From assembly GCA_964398785.1 (NCBI GenBank), contig CAYNNQ010000006.1, forward strand, positions 1 to 64,000: a stretch of DNA of 64,000 bases. Reading direction: 5' to 3'. Below are positions 62,207 through 64,000 of the stretch, piece by piece. This stretch comes from CAYNNQ01 sp964398785 (GTDB lineage: Bacteria; Desulfobacterota; Desulfovibrionia; Desulfovibrionales; Desulfonatronovibrionaceae). A model generated the notes under the pieces. It had not been told where the DNA came from. It did no database searches and was given only the letters and a program-made list of their open reading frames with translations. The position numbers and the translations under genes were made by a program. Positions within the stretch are counted from its first letter, which is position 1. Every line of letters begins with the position of its first letter.

Positions 62207-62242
62207 AAGATCCCGGTTGTGTCAACAACCGGGATCTTTTTT
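62207..62242 (+). terminator. Rho-independent terminator of the Fe-S oxidoreductase gene
   Basis: AAGATCCCGGTTGT-GTCA-ACAACCGGGATCTT is a perfect 14-bp stem followed by six Ts, 27 bp after the stop at 62179. Its position supports one transcription unit ending at 62179. Confidence 0.93.
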
Positions 62243-62298
62243 GTAAGGGATGGACTGGACAGCGTAAAAGGATTATAGTCTTCTCCGAGTTATTTCCT

Positions 62299-62476
62299 TT
62301 CCATCCGTAAATGGGCCTATCCCATTTTAACGGCGTCAATTTTCGTAATTACTCGATCACCTATTAGGGTACGCTCGCTCATAATTACTTAATTTCCTTG
62401 TTAGACAGGAAAAAATCTTCCGAATTGGGAAGGTAATATTTCTAAACCCGGAAATCTTTGAATTTCCGGATAAGAA
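62299..62476 (-). repeat. MITE-like element, copy F (reverse)
   Basis: This 178-bp copy has ends TTCCATCCGTAAATGGGCC and AATTTCCGGATAAGAA. CTAG follows the right end as in other copies, but no matching duplication is visible on the left. It ends 27 bp upstream of the PocR-domain gene. Confidence 0.82.
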
Positions 62477-62503
62477 CTAGGTCATCCAAACAAAGGAGGG
62501 AAA

Positions 62504-63004
62504 ATGCAACTTTTGGACTTGGCCCCTGTGGAAAAATGGGAAGAGGCAGAAAAAAAACTGCACCAGGCCTCGAACATGAATGCCTGCGTGTATGATGAGC
62601 AAGGAAGCCGCATCACAAAATATACGGCATGGGGGAATGAGATCTGTCCGCTGGTCAAGAGTCATCCCCAGGGAGTCTCCAATATTTGCGCCGTTGCCAA
62701 CCAAAACATTACCATACAAGCCAAAGATGCACAGGCCCCTGTCGTGGACGAGTGTGACGCAGGTTTTGTCAAGTTTGCGGTGCCCATCATTCATGATGGT
62801 CATTTTTGGGGTACAGTGGGCGGATGCGGCCATATCTATCCGGACGGGGAAGTAGAAACGTTTTATATCCATAAATCAATCGGGCACGACCAGGAAAAGC
62901 TGGATAAACTGGCCGCGAAAGTCCCGCACACCAATCCGGTGGAAATCCAGAAACAAATCGAGTTGGCCCAAAAGGAGTTGGCTGAGATACTCAGCTCAAA
63001 ATAA
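62504..63004 (+). CDS. Stand-alone PocR-domain sensory protein
   Basis: The 166-residue cytoplasmic protein consists almost wholly of a PocR ligand-binding domain. CPLVKSHPQGVSNICAVANQN supplies two of the conserved cysteines, VVDECDAGFVKFAVPIIHDG a third, followed by GTVGGCGHIYPDGEVETFY. In other proteins this PAS-like domain senses 1,2-propanediol-like compounds or metal clusters and is fused to AraC or kinase modules; no output domain is present here. A short coiled-coil ends the protein. AAAGGAGGG precedes the ATG. Confidence 0.85.
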   Translation: MQLLDLAPVEKWEEAEKKLHQASNMNACVYDEQGSRITKYTAWGNEICPLVKSHPQGVSNICAVANQNITIQAKDAQAPVVDECDAGFVKFAVPIIHDGHFWGTVGGCGHIYPDGEVETFYIHKSIGHDQEKLDKLAAKVPHTNPVEIQKQIELAQKELAEILSSK

Positions 63005-63008
63005 GCTC

Positions 63009-63821
63009 ATGTGGTGGCTTCTAAGGGTTATAATTTGCATTTCCCTACTGACTGCGATCTTAAGCTACTGTATATACTGGTACGAAACCGCCCATTGGGG
63101 AGAGGATAAAGACAAAAAGCCTTTTAAACATATACTGTTGGGAATTATCGATTCCACACTGGGGATTCTGTATTTGGCCATCACCTATCCCTTCGGCCGG
63201 CTTAAACGGATCAAAGAGCCAGTATTTCCTGACAAGACCGGCCCGGTAATCGTATGCCTGCATGGCCTTTTCCACAATCCCAGTGCATGGACATTGGTTC
63301 GCTTCCGTTTGCACCGGGCGGGATTTTATAATTGCTACTGCCCGCGATACCGCAGTTTTATCAACGACATATCCGGAGCGATCAAAGAACTTGTTTACGA
63401 GATTGAGACAATCCTGGAAAAACATCCCGAGCAGGAAATCATCTTTATCGGGCACAGCCTGGGCGGACTTTTGGCCCTTTACTTGGCCACAAACAACCAT
63501 TCCTGGCCGACTCGGGCAATAATCACCCTGGGAACGCCCTTTGCCGGGAGCAAAATGGCCGCTTTTGGCCTTTTTCGTTTGGCAAAGTCCCTTATTCCCG
63601 ATAGCCGCAACTTTCAAGATTTTTGCTCCGGAATAAATTGGGAGACCACTATTCCCGGGCTGGCTCTATATTCCGCTGTGGACAACATGGTACTTCCCGT
63701 AAAATCGCTTGAATCTCCCCCAAAAGGCTGGGAGCTCCGAGAAACTGGCCCCATGTCTCATATTGGCATGCTCTGGCACAAAAAGGTCACCAGAGAAATC
63801 ATCAATAAGCTCCAAAACTAA
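63009..63821 (+). CDS. Membrane-anchored alpha/beta-hydrolase (lipase-like)
   Basis: The 270-residue protein has one N-terminal membrane segment (LLRVIICISLLTAILSYCIY) and an alpha/beta-hydrolase domain. CLHGLFHNPSAW is the oxyanion loop, IGHSLGGLLALYLA the nucleophile elbow (serine of GHSLGG), and the late acidic and histidine residues probably lie in SAVDNMVLP and MSHIGML. It resembles bacterial lipases of the PGAP1/LipA group. It starts four bases after the PocR gene, so the two are co-transcribed; a functional link is not obvious. Confidence 0.85.
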   Translation: MWWLLRVIICISLLTAILSYCIYWYETAHWGEDKDKKPFKHILLGIIDSTLGILYLAITYPFGRLKRIKEPVFPDKTGPVIVCLHGLFHNPSAWTLVRFRLHRAGFYNCYCPRYRSFINDISGAIKELVYEIETILEKHPEQEIIFIGHSLGGLLALYLATNNHSWPTRAIITLGTPFAGSKMAAFGLFRLAKSLIPDSRNFQDFCSGINWETTIPGLALYSAVDNMVLPVKSLESPPKGWELRETGPMSHIGMLWHKKVTREIINKLQN

Positions 63822-63857
63822 AAGGACCAGGCGCATTCCTGCACCCGGCCCTTTTAG
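63818..63857. terminator. Probable bidirectional terminator
   Basis: CTAAAAGG and CCTTTTAG form the base of an imperfect stem (with CC.GG continuing inwards) that overlaps the lipase stop and lies between convergent genes. The A- and T-rich base provides T-runs of four on both strands. Confidence 0.55.
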
Positions 63858-63877
63858 TCCCCAAGCCTTCAAAAAAC

Positions 63878-64000
63878 TATTCTTCGTGTTTGTGCTCGTG
63901 GGGAATCACCTCTCCGGTATTCGGATCGTGATCGTGGTCATGTTCATGGGGATGGGAATGGACAGTGTCCCCATGTCGATGCTCGTGATCATGCACGAAT
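63878..64000 (-). CDS. C-terminal end of a histidine-rich protein (cut by window)
   Basis: The last 40 codons on the minus strand read FVHDHEHRHGDTVHSHPHEH, then DHDHDPNTGEVIPHEHKHEE and a TAG stop. Such tails bind Zn, Ni or Co in metal chaperones and transporters. The body of the protein lies outside the window, so the family cannot be given. Confidence 0.6.

Overview
The window looks like chromosomal DNA of a Gram-negative sulfate-reducing deltaproteobacterium, most likely one of the Desulfovibrionales. This is an inference. It rests on an HdrD/DsrK/HmcF-type iron-sulfur protein, anaerobic (cbi-type) cobalamin genes, a sigma-54 activator, RND efflux genes, an outer-membrane autotransporter and many substrate-binding ABC systems. 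Gene starts were chosen from Shine-Dalgarno spacing and operon overlap. No 16S rRNA or other direct taxonomic marker is present. The left-edge gene and the right-edge gene are truncated by the window, and 100 Ns mark a scaffold gap at 3926-4025.

Layout. 1-4 kb: a nucleobase permease fused to an ATPase-like domain, convergent with a solute-binding/TRIC-channel fusion. 4-9.4 kb: a cysteine-rich secreted protein, a papain-type protease autotransporter and a convergent sigma-54 activator. 10-14 kb: typA and an MHS-family transporter. 14-17.5 kb: bioA-bioD-bioB and two tRNA-Ser genes. 17.7-21.7 kb: an aminotransferase-hom-apgM-thioesterase operon. 21.9 kb: a lipoprotein acetolactate decarboxylase. 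22.9-29.8 kb: a five-gene peptide/nickel-type ABC transporter divergent from two related methyltransferases. 30.6-36.6 kb: a Ugp-type sugar/glycerol-phosphate ABC operon with a HAD phosphatase and a SorC regulator. 37-41 kb: alkD, FMN-riboswitch-controlled ribB, an amidohydrolase and cbiJ. 41-43.5 kb: an EAL-CBS-GGDEF protein. 43.8-51.3 kb: a NifX-like protein and a TetR-controlled RND efflux operon. 51-54 kb: a DUF364-type protein and cardiolipin synthase. 54.3-60.5 kb: the corrin-ring operon cbiA-cbiXC-cbiL-cbiD-cbiE-cbiG-cbiH. 60.9-62.2 kb: an Fe-S oxidoreductase with an in-frame UGA. 62.5-64 kb: a PocR-domain protein, a lipase-like protein and a His-rich protein end.

Two things stand out. 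First, the Fe-S oxidoreductase at 60872-62179 is open in one frame across a single UGA. That UGA sits where the family has the cysteine of its 'ECGH' motif, and a plausible bacterial SECIS hairpin follows it, so it is probably a selenoprotein. Second, a previously unnamed (to me) element of about 182 bp occurs six times. It has near-identical ends and 9-bp target duplications built around YTAG, so it behaves like a MITE. It abuts the 3' ends of bioB and the c-di-GMP gene, whose TAG stops lie inside the target site, and one internally deleted copy breaks a small reading frame. Two other dispersed repeat families and a 32-bp-period iteron array are also present.
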